A model generated the notes under the pieces. It was not told the origin of the DNA and ran no database searches. It saw only the letters and a program-made list of their open reading frames with translations. 64,000 nucleotides of DNA from Myxococcales bacterium (GTDB taxonomy: Bacteria; Myxococcota_A; Polyangia; Polyangiales; Polyangiaceae), in assembly GCA_016703425.1 (NCBI GenBank), contig JADJCA010000024.1:1-64000 (forward strand). The letters run 5' to 3'. Made by a program: the position numbers and the translations under genes. Positions 26,282-35,414 of this stretch are shown piece after piece. Position 1 is the first letter of the stretch. Each line of letters begins with the position of its first letter.

Positions 26282-27547
26282 TTACTGTCGACTCCACGGC
26301 GGTGCGCTCACCGGCGCACTGACGGAATTGTTGCTGACGATCCAGCCGGGGCCCGCTGTCAACTCGTCGGTCCAGGTGGTGTACGCGCGGTTGGCGACCA
26401 CCGTGGCCATGGTCACGTTGGCGCCCAGGCTCGAAGTGTACGGCGCGTGGATGGCCTGGCCCGCTCCGTAATAGGCGTTGTCGAGCAAGACGAGGTCCTG
26501 CACGTTCACGCCCGCGGCGCCCGCAGGCCCGATGTAGATCCCCGTGCTCCCCTCCAAGCGAAGATTCCACCCCGCGAAACGGTTCGTGCCAGCGTGCGCC
26601 CGGAAGAGCTGCTGCGTGCCCTGGGTCACGAGCCGGCTGTCCATCCACAGGACGAGGTCGCTGGCGGAGGTGCGAGAGGTCGCGTGTGCACCTGCGCTGA
26701 CGAATTCGCTGTTGCCGACCACGAAGTCGGTGCACTGGCCGTAGAGCATGGCGTAGGAGCGCGCGAACCAGTAGCTGCTCTCGATCAAGACCCGCGAACA
26801 CGGTTCCATCGAATGCGTGTCGAGGTAGATCTGTGAGCTATCGGTGCGCGTGCGGATGTCCATGCCGCGAACGCGCAAGTCGACGGGTGCGCCGAACGTG
26901 CCGCCGACCACGCGGCCGCCGGTGCCTACCAGCTCGATGCGACTGCCGTTGCCGTACTGGATCGCGTACCCGTCTGGCGGTGCCGTCAGCGTGAAGCCGG
27001 CCGGGAAGATCCACCGCTGATCGTGTCGACCGCTCAGGTTGAGCGTGGCGGTGAAGCCGCTGCCCGTGAACGTGACTTCGACGTTGCTCATGGCCAGAGC
27101 GGCCGCCATCTCGGTCGCGTTGGAAACCGTTAGCTGCGCGGTCAGCGTTGGTGGCGTCGGTAGCGAAAGGGGAGCGAACGTCGAGGTTGCCGACTGCCCC
27201 GCCGCGACCCGAACCGCGACGAGTCGGGCGTTGAAGGCGGCGATTCGAGCGCTGACATCGTAGCCGGCGTTGGCCGCCGGGCCGGCATCACCATCGGACG
27301 TACTTGCGGCGTCAAGAGGGGCACCGGCGTCGATGAGCTGACTGGCATCAAGGGTGGTCGGCGCGTCGGCCACGACGCCCCCCTCACTCGCACTCGCGCC
27401 GGCGCTGCTCGAGCCACCCGACGAACTCGAGCCAGGCGGGGCGGATTCCGTCTTCGCGCCTGGGTCTGATGAACCACCGGAGCACGCGCTCGCGGCGCAT
27501 GCCGCCGCGAGGGTCAACCATCCCGCTCGGAGCACTTTGACGTTCAA
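26282..27547 (-). CDS. Lipoprotein with right-handed beta-helix-like repeats
   Basis: 421 residues. A TTG at 27547 is taken as start because GGGAG lies upstream and it places a clean signal peptide ending in lipobox ASAC (C22). A Ser/Gly/Ala/Asp-rich linker follows (to about residue 90). The domain from about 125 on has serial short strands (FTGSGFTATLNLSG, RIELVGTGGRVVGG, VDLRVRGMDIRT, SRVLIESSYWF, DFVVGNSEFV, NLRLEGSTGIYIG, DLVLLDNAYY) consistent with a parallel beta-helix like polysaccharide lyases or adhesins. No catalytic residues can be assigned. Probably surface anchored. Confidence 0.78.
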   Translation of the reverse strand: MNVKVLRAGWLTLAAACAASACSGGSSDPGAKTESAPPGSSSSGGSSSAGASASEGGVVADAPTTLDASQLIDAGAPLDAASTSDGDAGPAANAGYDVSARIAAFNARLVAVRVAAGQSATSTFAPLSLPTPPTLTAQLTVSNATEMAAALAMSNVEVTFTGSGFTATLNLSGRHDQRWIFPAGFTLTAPPDGYAIQYGNGSRIELVGTGGRVVGGTFGAPVDLRVRGMDIRTRTDSSQIYLDTHSMEPCSRVLIESSYWFARSYAMLYGQCTDFVVGNSEFVSAGAHATSRTSASDLVLWMDSRLVTQGTQQLFRAHAGTNRFAGWNLRLEGSTGIYIGPAGAAGVNVQDLVLLDNAYYGAGQAIHAPYTSSLGANVTMATVVANRAYTTWTDELTAGPGWIVSNNSVSAPVSAPPWSRQ

Positions 27548-27631
27548 GCTCGACTCCCGTTCGAAGGTCTTTGGAAGCGCCGCACCTGGCGACGCCAGTC
27601 GCACGCAAGAGGCTACCACCGCTGCCAGCCG

Positions 27632-29947
27632 TCACGGGCGGCGTGCGCAGCGGAGCCCCAGCGGGCCGGCGTAGGGGTGCCCAAACGACGCGACGGTACG
27701 GTTCGTCAGGAATTCGATGCCGTACCCCGACGCTCGTGTCTTGTCCGTTGAGCTCGTGTAGGACGACGCGCCGAGGAACACAGCGCGCTGCGAGGTGATG
27801 GCCGCCGTTGTATAGATGGTGCCGGCGCAATCGACGCAGGGGGTCGGCAGGTCCGGCGTACCACCGACATAGCCGTCTGCGGTCCATTCGTACGCGCCGC
27901 CCGCGAGGTCCGCATGACCGTAGAACCCGTCTCCCGCCGGCTTCGAGCCGACGGGAAGAGCGGCGGTGCATGCGGGCCCCGGGCCGCCATCGGGCAGGGA
28001 GCTGGGACAGAAGTCGACCTCGGTCGTCGTCAGATTGCTGCCGGCCCAAGGGTGGTCGCGTTGTTCCTCGCCGTGGGTCCACGCGAAGCTGAGCTCGGCG
28101 AAGCTCGGGAGGAACCCGCCGTCCCAAATGCAGAATGCGAACGCTTCGGGCCAGGTTACGTTCGAGACGGGCCGGGCCTCCGACGCACCCGGCGTCGGCG
28201 TGTACGTCGCGAATGTGCCCGCCAGGTTGGTGGTCCACGAGCTTGCCGAAGCTGCGAGCAAGCTGCTCCACGGCGCGCTCCAGCCGCTCTCATGGGGGGG
28301 CGCCGCGCCCGCCGGTAGGACAAGCCCGCGTCCACCGTTCAGGTGCGTGTGCTTGCCGGCGCCTTGTGCCGGTCGCCAACCGGCGACGACGGCCGTCACG
28401 AACTGGCGGAACCGCGCAACCGTGACCTTGTACTTGTCCACGCGGACGGCGCTGATGGTGGCAGGGGTGCCTGCACTGTTCGCGCGGTTGAAGGCCCCGC
28501 CGGGAACGAGGATCGACAAGCAGCAGCTCTCCCCGCGGCAATCGGTGCGTCCGGCGCCGCCGCCGGCGCACGAGGGGGGAAGGTCGCATTGGTTTGGCGT
28601 GACCGCGCCGCAGGCCTCCAGGCCCTCCGTGCATGCCTTGTTGGTGCACGTCACGATTTGGTTGCAGTTTCCAACTGTCGTGCCGCAATCCTTTCCGGCG
28701 CAAGTTACGGCCGGCGGGTCGGGGACGCAGCCGCACTTCGTGCCGCCGCACGGGGCAAGCGGTCCGCACGTGTCCGGGCAGGTGATGGGATTGCCGCAGT
28801 TGTCCACCGTGGGCCCGCACTCTTGGTCCTTGCACGCTGTGACCGGGTCGGGCGTGCAGCCGCATGCAGAGGGAGTTCCTTGGCAAGACTCGTCCACGGG
28901 GCAATCGGCGCATAGCGACGTGCTGGCGCAGCCGTAGCGGCGCAAGAAGGGGACGCAGCTGTTTCCGCACTTCTTCGTGGTCGGCGAACAGGTGCCAAGT
29001 TTGCAGACTCCGCCCTCGCAGGTCCTCGTTTGGCCCGCCGGGACGCTAGGGCAGGCGGTCGCATTGCACGCCGTGGGGCCGCAACCGTAGGCCGGGTCGT
29101 CGACGGAAACGCAGCGATCGCCGCAGAACTTGTACCCGGGCCTGCAGGCCGCGATGTTGCACTTGCCGGCGACGCACGAGTAGACCGTCGAGCCGTCGAT
29201 ATCGCAGCGTTGGCATGCCGATGCGGCGCAGCCGTAGTCGGGATCGAGCGTACTGACACACGTGTTCGCGCAGCGCTTCTCCGTTGCGCCGGCGCACACG
29301 ACGAGGCCACCCTTGCTCGCATCGGCGGAAGGGGCGCCGTCCGTCGCGCCGCCGTCGGTGTCGCCCGCGTCGCTTGGGACCGACGCGTCGCTCGACACGG
29401 CGCCGCCCTCGACCTTCGGTGGCCGATCCTCGTCCCCCGCTTCGAAGGTGGGCAGTGCGGCTCCGTTCAGCGTGGCCGACGCGCATGCGCCGCTCGCTGG
29501 GTTGCAGGTCTCGCCGGGGCCGCACGTCGAGCGTGCCTCCGAGCCGACCAAGGTCACCCGACTCGCGCAGCGGGAACTCAGCACGACGTCGACCGTCCCG
29601 ACCCGATCGGTTGGCACCTGCTCGACGAGGTGGTCCCGGCGATCGACGGGGGCGCCGCCCTTGTAGGCGCTGACCGAGAGACTCACGGCCGTTGCTCGCT
29701 CGCCGTTCGAGGCGATGGCCAGCGTCGTCGGCAGGCCACTATCTTCGGGGACGCGAAGGTCGCTGCGGCGAAGGAGTGTTCCGCGCGCACTTACCTCGAT
29801 GACGAGCCGATCGAGGCCGAGGGGGGCGTCCTCGCGAACGACGAGCATGAGCCCGCCGACCTTGGGTGGCTCCTCAGAGCACGCCGGCGCAAGCAGCGGG
29901 AGGGCGAAGCCGAGCACGCCCAGCGCGGTGAACGCGGCGCGCCGCAC
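27632..29947 (-). CDS. Cys-rich lipoprotein with C-terminal formylglycine-generating-enzyme-like (SUMF1) domain
   Basis: 771 residues from GTG 29947. Signal peptide with lipobox LLAPAC (C23), a beta domain (about 30-155), an acidic linker, then a Cys-rich region (about 218-476) with two repeat types: three units of the form CxxxCVxxxDPxYGCxxxxC and two units containing CGCxPDPxxxxC with CGxxxxNC. The last ~295 residues are FGE-sulfatase-like: VPGGAFNRA, VDKYKVTVARFRQFV, RPVSNVTWPEAFAFCIWDGGFLPS and the ending LGLRCARRP. Such domains occur both in true sulfatase-modifying enzymes and in non-catalytic binding proteins, so catalysis is not claimed. The start codon is uncertain; the frame is open to 30088. 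Confidence 0.8.
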   Translation of the reverse strand: MRRAAFTALGVLGFALPLLAPACSEEPPKVGGLMLVVREDAPLGLDRLVIEVSARGTLLRRSDLRVPEDSGLPTTLAIASNGERATAVSLSVSAYKGGAPVDRRDHLVEQVPTDRVGTVDVVLSSRCASRVTLVGSEARSTCGPGETCNPASGACASATLNGAALPTFEAGDEDRPPKVEGGAVSSDASVPSDAGDTDGGATDGAPSADASKGGLVVCAGATEKRCANTCVSTLDPDYGCAASACQRCDIDGSTVYSCVAGKCNIAACRPGYKFCGDRCVSVDDPAYGCGPTACNATACPSVPAGQTRTCEGGVCKLGTCSPTTKKCGNSCVPFLRRYGCASTSLCADCPVDESCQGTPSACGCTPDPVTACKDQECGPTVDNCGNPITCPDTCGPLAPCGGTKCGCVPDPPAVTCAGKDCGTTVGNCNQIVTCTNKACTEGLEACGAVTPNQCDLPPSCAGGGAGRTDCRGESCCLSILVPGGAFNRANSAGTPATISAVRVDKYKVTVARFRQFVTAVVAGWRPAQGAGKHTHLNGGRGLVLPAGAAPPHESGWSAPWSSLLAASASSWTTNLAGTFATYTPTPGASEARPVSNVTWPEAFAFCIWDGGFLPSFAELSFAWTHGEEQRDHPWAGSNLTTTEVDFCPSSLPDGGPGPACTAALPVGSKPAGDGFYGHADLAGGAYEWTADGYVGGTPDLPTPCVDCAGTIYTTAAITSQRAVFLGASSYTSSTDKTRASGYGIEFLTNRTVASFGHPYAGPLGLRCARRP

Positions 29948-30147
29948 GGGGTGATGAACGGCCGGTCCAGGCGGGCCAGAAAACCTCACGCGGACGATGC
30001 TACGAGAATCTCGGCGGCTGGTGTGAACGTACCGGCGTTCCACTCGGCGGTTCCGAGCCATCACGTCCCACGCACGATTCGCCGGCAAGCGCCTCGCGGG
30101 CGTCGAGGTCGTCGTCCTCCGCGACGTGTCCTCCCCAAGTAGTCGGC

Positions 30148-33123
30148 CTACGATCCTCGAATGGTGAGACCCGGGAGCGCTGCCTTGAGCTCGGCCTCTT
30201 CGGCAGGCGTCAGCTTCGCGCGGAGGCGCTTCAGACTCTTCATGGGGAGGAGCGAGGCCACCGGGTCGGCGAGCTTGGTGTACGCGATGGAGAGATCCTC
30301 GACGAAGGGCAGGGGGGGCAGCGCGCGAAGTTGGGCAAGCTCCGTGAGGTCGAGGGTGCGGAGCGCGCGCATGGCGCCGAGCCGCTCCGGGAGCGTACGC
30401 AGGTTCTTGCAGACCGTGAGCGTCAACGATTCAAGACGCGCGAGGTCGAAGATGCACTGCGGCAGCTCCTCGAAGGGGTTACCCGTCAGGACGAGCTTCC
30501 TCAGCGGAAGTCGTCCGAGTTCGGCCGGAAGGCTCGTCAGACGGCACCCGCTGAGGTCGAGCGCCTCGAGCTTCTCCAGCGAGGTGAGCGCGCCTGGCAG
30601 CTCGAGGGTCCCCGTCGAATGCCACGCGAGACGACGCAGCCTCGTGAGTCTTGCGAGGCTTATGGGCATGGCCACGTTGGCGTAGTCCACCTCGAGATCC
30701 TCGAGCGGCGTGAGCCCGCCGAGGAGGGTGAGGTCGGTCATCGCAGTAGCCCAGAAGCGAAGGCGACGAAGCTTGGGCAGCCGGGCCAGCTCGGGCGGCA
30801 CCGCCAGGAGGGCGTTGTGGCCAAGGTCCAAGTCCTCGAGGCGCTCCAATTGGGCGAAGCTCGATGGGAGGGTCGTGAGGGCGCCCGTGTGAAGTCGCAA
30901 GGTCACGAGCTCGTCGCCGAGGTCGCCGAAGTCATCGGGGAGCGCGCGGAACTTGGCGCGACGCTCCAGCGCAAGCTCGCCGCCTTTCATCAACGCTCGA
31001 AGCGCCTTGAGTCCCCAAGGTGGCGGCTCGCCCAAGAGGAATCCAACACCGATCCCCGAGAGGCGAAGCACCTCCAGCGCAAAGCTCCGGCTCGCGAAGC
31101 CGTCGACGTTTGCGAGGGCGCGGTAGGCCTTGTCGGCCTTGTCGTCGAGCCCCTCTGTCAACGTGTTCTTGCCAAGGGCCGCAGAGACCGCGAGCTTGAG
31201 CGGCGCCGGTGCGTAACGCTCGAAGAGCAGGCCTGCGTTCTTGCGAATCTTCGCGTCGCCGTGGGCCCGCCCCAGCGCCAAGAGGAGCGGCAACAGCGGC
31301 GCCGGCACTCCGCCGCTCTCGGCCAGCTTGAGGCCCAGAAGGACGTTCTCCCCGGCGGCGCTGCGCAAGAGCTCGCCCATGCCCTCGGCGCTTTCATCTT
31401 GCGTCTCCACGGCCATGAGGTGCGGCGCGGCGTCCTTGACGAGCCACGCCTGGAGTTGTGGAAGGGCCGCCAGGCGCGCTCCTTCTTGCAGCGGCGACGC
31501 GAGGCCCGGTCGCTCACCAAGCACGACGAGGGCGCCGGCTCCGGCGGCGAGCGCGTCGCCCTTCGCGTCGACGGCGGCGCCGGCCGCCGTGAGACGCGCC
31601 TTGGCCGCGGCGACCTTGATGCCCTTCATGGCTCCAGCGAAGACGACGCGAAGGCCCGCTATCGCTTGGGAGAAGGGATCGTCGAGCACTTCCGCCAGCA
31701 GGCCAAGGGCCCGCCCGCGCACCTTGGCGTTGTCATCGTCAAGCAGGGCGATGAGCGAACCCGTGAGGGCTGGCGAACGCGCGAGCTGGCGCGCGCCGTC
31801 GAGGTCTGCCGTCTCGAGGCGTGCTCGCAACGTCACGGCGTCCGAGTCGAGGTCGGCGTCGGCTCCAGCGCCGCGGGCGCGAAGGCTTTGAAGGATCGCC
31901 TCGGCGGCCTTGTTCTTCTGGCCCTTCGTCGCCGGGTTGCTCTGGAGCGTGAGCGATTCAAGGCCCGTAAGACGACTGAGCCCTGCTGGCACCTCGGCGA
32001 GCAGGTTGTTCTCCAGCGCGAGGGAGCGGAGCGTCGTTAGGGCGAAGAACGACGCCGGCAGCTCGGCGATACGGTTCGCCGCGAAGTTCGCTGAGCGAAG
32101 GCTCTTGAGCTCTCCGATGCTGGGCGGAATCGCGGTGAGCTTGTTCTTGTGAACGTTGAGGTCCTCGAGGCCGCCGAGCCGACCAACGTCCTCGGGCAAC
32201 GAGGTGATGGCGTTGTCGTTCAAGTAGAGGACCTTGAGCCGCCGGAGCGTCGCGAGCGAATCCGGAAGCCCCTTGAGCGCGTTCTCCGTGAGGACCAACG
32301 TGTGGAGGTGCGCGAGGCGCTCGATCTCTGAGGGCAGCTCGCGCAGCTTCGTTCGCGTGAGTTGCAGCACCTCGAGCGGTGAGCCTTCCCACAAGAGGGC
32401 GGAAGGGAACGCACCGAGCGTGTCGCGATCGATCGTGAGCGCCTTGAGCCCCTTCATGTTGGCGATGGCCGCTGGAAAGCCCGAGAGCTCGTTGTTCCGG
32501 AGCCACAGGGCCTCGAGCTGCGGCATCGCGTCGAGCCGCGGCGGATGCTCCGCCGTCGCGGAGTATTGAAGGCCAAGGCGCGTGAGCTGCCCCATGGCCC
32601 AGAACCAGTCGGGCAGCGGCAGGTGGGGCTTGCCGTCAAGGACGCGCAGTTCGCGCAGCGCGGGCAGGCGCTCGAGCCATCGCGGGAGCGCTTGCCGGTA
32701 CGCGCTCAGCCATAGCGTTTCGAGCTTCGTCAACGGCGAGAGGTCGAGGACCGTGTCGAGGGTCGTGCGGAGCTTCAGTGATCGAAGGCTCGGTAGTTCG
32801 AGTACGCACTCGGGGATCGCCTTGAACTGTTCCGAGACGATCTCGAGCGACTCCAGCTTGCGGAGGTGCGCGAGCTTCGGTGGAAGGGAGCGAAAGCGCG
32901 AGCTGATGATGGTTAGGTCACGCAGTTCGGTGAGCGCCGAGATGTCGTCGGGGAGCGCTTCGAGGGCGTAGCAGTTGAGAACGAGGCGCTCTAGCTTCGT
33001 CAGAGACCAGAGAACGGGCGGTGGGAGCTTCGCGCCGAAGCGCGAGAGGTTGACCTCGTAGGTGAGCTCGGTAAGCGCGGTCGCGTCGGCGGGCAGCAGC
33101 GCGATGTCATCGGCGATGTGCAT
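30148..33123 (-). CDS. Leucine-rich repeat protein with a central BRCT-like segment
   Basis: 991 residues, cytosolic (no signal peptide). The N-terminal block (about 20-400) and C-terminal block (about 735-975) are leucine-rich repeats of the LxxLxLxxNxLxxLP type, for example LKVLYLNDNAITSLPEDVGRL. Between them residues about 488-563 (LRVVFAGAMKGIKVAAAKA, GAAVDAKGDALAAGAGALVV, GERPG) resemble a BRCT domain of the DNA-ligase type. Helical HEAT-like repeats flank it. Likely a protein-interaction scaffold; partner unknown. It starts 11 bp after the di-haem gene stop, so it is in the same transcription unit as two exported proteins. Confidence 0.85.
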   Translation of the reverse strand: MHIADDIALLPADATALTELTYEVNLSRFGAKLPPPVLWSLTKLERLVLNCYALEALPDDISALTELRDLTIISSRFRSLPPKLAHLRKLESLEIVSEQFKAIPECVLELPSLRSLKLRTTLDTVLDLSPLTKLETLWLSAYRQALPRWLERLPALRELRVLDGKPHLPLPDWFWAMGQLTRLGLQYSATAEHPPRLDAMPQLEALWLRNNELSGFPAAIANMKGLKALTIDRDTLGAFPSALLWEGSPLEVLQLTRTKLRELPSEIERLAHLHTLVLTENALKGLPDSLATLRRLKVLYLNDNAITSLPEDVGRLGGLEDLNVHKNKLTAIPPSIGELKSLRSANFAANRIAELPASFFALTTLRSLALENNLLAEVPAGLSRLTGLESLTLQSNPATKGQKNKAAEAILQSLRARGAGADADLDSDAVTLRARLETADLDGARQLARSPALTGSLIALLDDDNAKVRGRALGLLAEVLDDPFSQAIAGLRVVFAGAMKGIKVAAAKARLTAAGAAVDAKGDALAAGAGALVVLGERPGLASPLQEGARLAALPQLQAWLVKDAAPHLMAVETQDESAEGMGELLRSAAGENVLLGLKLAESGGVPAPLLPLLLALGRAHGDAKIRKNAGLLFERYAPAPLKLAVSAALGKNTLTEGLDDKADKAYRALANVDGFASRSFALEVLRLSGIGVGFLLGEPPPWGLKALRALMKGGELALERRAKFRALPDDFGDLGDELVTLRLHTGALTTLPSSFAQLERLEDLDLGHNALLAVPPELARLPKLRRLRFWATAMTDLTLLGGLTPLEDLEVDYANVAMPISLARLTRLRRLAWHSTGTLELPGALTSLEKLEALDLSGCRLTSLPAELGRLPLRKLVLTGNPFEELPQCIFDLARLESLTLTVCKNLRTLPERLGAMRALRTLDLTELAQLRALPPLPFVEDLSIAYTKLADPVASLLPMKSLKRLRAKLTPAEEAELKAALPGLTIRGS

Positions 33124-33134
33124 CGCCGCGGAGC

Positions 33135-35414
33135 TTACAGGCTGAGGAGGTACTCGGTCAGGTCGGCCCGCTCATTGGCGGTGAGGGAGCGTGACGTGTG
33201 CTGCGTGCCGAGCCGCAGGAGGACGTCGTCCAAGGTGGCTGCCGAGCCGTCGTGAAGGTACGGCGGGGTCGCGAAGACGCCGCGCAAGGTCGGTGTGTCG
33301 AGGCCCAAGAGCGGCCCGCCGAGGCGCTGACCCGAGCCGGCCGCCAAGGTGCCCACGTCGTGCAGCCTAGGCGCGCCCGGCGAAAACCAGCCGCTGTCGG
33401 TCATCCGCGGCCCTGCGTGGCACCCGTCGCAGCCCGCGCTCGCGAAGACAGCCTCGCCGCGCGCTGCCGCGGTGGTCAGCTGGCCGGCGCCGGGACGCGA
33501 TGGACTTCGCGGAACGGCGGAGAGTGACGTCACGTAAGCCGCCAGCGCGTCGAGTTCGGTCGACACGCCGGCCTTCTTGTCGCCGAGCTTGGTATTGCGT
33601 GTGCCCTGGAGGAAGTCGGCATCGGCCATGAGGCCCTTGCCCCCAAAGGCCTCGCGGATGTCGTGCTCGAAGTCCTGCACCTCGTCGAAGTTCGCGCTCC
33701 AGTGCAGGGGGCCGTCTCCGAGGCCGGCTCGTCCCAAGAGCGACGTCGTGTTCCTGAGCCCTTCGCCGCGGCCCGTGAAGTCCCAGACGCGGCGATCCGA
33801 GTCGCCTTCCAAGTGACAGTGCGCGCACGCGATGTAGCCGTCCTTCGATAGGCGCGCGTCGGCGGCGTCGTTGAAGAGCTGCTTGCCGCGGAGCACGTCG
33901 GCCGGGAGCGGCTCCGCCTTGACGAGCGCCAGGCGCGCGACGGGTGCCGCTGGCGTGTCGAAGGCGGATGTGTCGAAGACGAGGAGCTCGCGAGACAGGG
34001 GCACGTTGACGTAGAGCGTCTGGTCGTCGCTCGAGAGAGCAACACCGTCGGCGGCGTAGCCGAGTTGGGAAATGTTGCCCGACGGGACCTCCGTGAGGAC
34101 GTCGAGTCGTTCGACGGTGCCGTTGCCGGGCATGACCACATAGAGAAAGTCGCCGCGGCTCGAGTAGGTGGCTGCCGAGGCCAGGCCACGGTTGTCGAAC
34201 TGCTTGCGGCGACTAAAGACCTCGGCTTTCGCACCGAGGTCAACGAAGGACGTGATGGCCCGGAGCGTCGTCTCGAAGGTGAGATCACGGCCACTTCGAA
34301 GGACGCCGTCGATGACGTTCGCCTGCAACGACGGCAACGCGAGCTCGCTTCCCGTCGGCGAGACAGCGACGTGGCCAAGGTAGCTAGGGATTCCTCCAAT
34401 CTCCGTGTCCGACGCGAGCTGCGTGTCTTTGGCGAGCGCCACCGTCTCCGTTGTCGGCGTGGTGTCGAGGTTCGATACGAGCGTGACGACGCCGCCCGCC
34501 TCGGGCGAGCGCCACGACGTTACGGCGAGGCGTCCGCCGGGGAGCGCGGCGATGGCCCTCGCATCGGCTGCGACGGCGAACGTGTCGACAACCGTGGGGG
34601 CACCCGTCGCGTAGCGGATCCGCGCCACCCGCCCCGTGGCCGTCAGCGTCACGAAGAGCTCGTCGCCGATAGCGGCGGCACCGTAGGGCCTTGCGCCAAA
34701 CGGCAGCGCCACCTTAACCGGCGCGCCACTGCCATCTTCGGGCACGAACGCGACCGAGTCATCGTCCTGGCACGGGACCGCGAGAAGGCCGTTGAAGCGT
34801 GTGACTGTGCGGGGCTTCGGGCCTACCGCGATCCGCGTAACCTCGGCGAGGCCTCGCGTGCGGTCGCCGAAGAAGACGACCTCGTTCGCATCCTCGCTTA
34901 CGACAGCGACCAGGCCCTTGTCGGGCAACGACACGAGGGTGGCGCTCTCCGAGCGCGAGAACGTGGCGGGCGTCGTGACGCTGAGGACCAGCGAGCCGGT
35001 GCGCGTGGCGCCACCGTAGTCGCGCGCGGTGAGCACGACCGTGTAGCGGCCGGGCGTACCGTAGCTGACGCTCGCGGTCGGCGAGGGCGACGGCCCGCTT
35101 CGCCGTCCGTCGCCAAAGTCCCAATCGAAGGTCGTCGCACCGCTGGATGCGCTGGCGTCGAGAACGACCGCTTCGCCGACGAGCGCGTAGCGCGAGGCGC
35201 CCGGTCGAGCCGCGAGGACGGCCGCGTCGCCTGTCGCGTCCACAGGCGCGCTCGCGTCGCGGGCGAGTGGCGCGGCCGGCGAGGGGATCCCAAGCGCCGG
35301 GGGCGTGACGCTTGCGACTTCGCCCGTGGTGCAACCGGCCAGCAAGACGGTCCCGATGCCTCCCAAGATGCCGCCCAAGACGCCCGGCATGGCGAAGGTG
35401 GACCGCGGCTTCAT
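33135..35414 (-). CDS. Di-haem cytochrome c lipoprotein with PKD and beta-propeller domains
   Basis: 759 residues. Signal peptide with lipobox LLAGC (C28). A PKD-like Ig domain (about 75-150) contains FDWDFGDG. A beta-propeller of YncE-like repeats follows (about 155-500; KGLVAVVSEDANEVVFFGD, GNGTVERLDVL). The C-terminal third has two c-type haem sites, ACAHCH and GCDGCH, in a cytochrome-c-peroxidase/MauG-like arrangement (LLGRAGLGDGPLHW, TPTLRGVFATPPYLHDGSAATL). Predicted periplasmic or surface redox enzyme. Its ATG overlaps the stop of the LVIVD lipoprotein gene (ATGA). Confidence 0.87.
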   Translation of the reverse strand: MKPRSTFAMPGVLGGILGGIGTVLLAGCTTGEVASVTPPALGIPSPAAPLARDASAPVDATGDAAVLAARPGASRYALVGEAVVLDASASSGATTFDWDFGDGRRSGPSPSPTASVSYGTPGRYTVVLTARDYGGATRTGSLVLSVTTPATFSRSESATLVSLPDKGLVAVVSEDANEVVFFGDRTRGLAEVTRIAVGPKPRTVTRFNGLLAVPCQDDDSVAFVPEDGSGAPVKVALPFGARPYGAAAIGDELFVTLTATGRVARIRYATGAPTVVDTFAVAADARAIAALPGGRLAVTSWRSPEAGGVVTLVSNLDTTPTTETVALAKDTQLASDTEIGGIPSYLGHVAVSPTGSELALPSLQANVIDGVLRSGRDLTFETTLRAITSFVDLGAKAEVFSRRKQFDNRGLASAATYSSRGDFLYVVMPGNGTVERLDVLTEVPSGNISQLGYAADGVALSSDDQTLYVNVPLSRELLVFDTSAFDTPAAPVARLALVKAEPLPADVLRGKQLFNDAADARLSKDGYIACAHCHLEGDSDRRVWDFTGRGEGLRNTTSLLGRAGLGDGPLHWSANFDEVQDFEHDIREAFGGKGLMADADFLQGTRNTKLGDKKAGVSTELDALAAYVTSLSAVPRSPSRPGAGQLTTAAARGEAVFASAGCDGCHAGPRMTDSGWFSPGAPRLHDVGTLAAGSGQRLGGPLLGLDTPTLRGVFATPPYLHDGSAATLDDVLLRLGTQHTSRSLTANERADLTEYLLSL

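Noticed and set aside
30331..32040. Plus-strand open frame of 569 codons opposite the LRR gene
   Set aside because: Shadow of the LRR coding frame; no recognisable protein.
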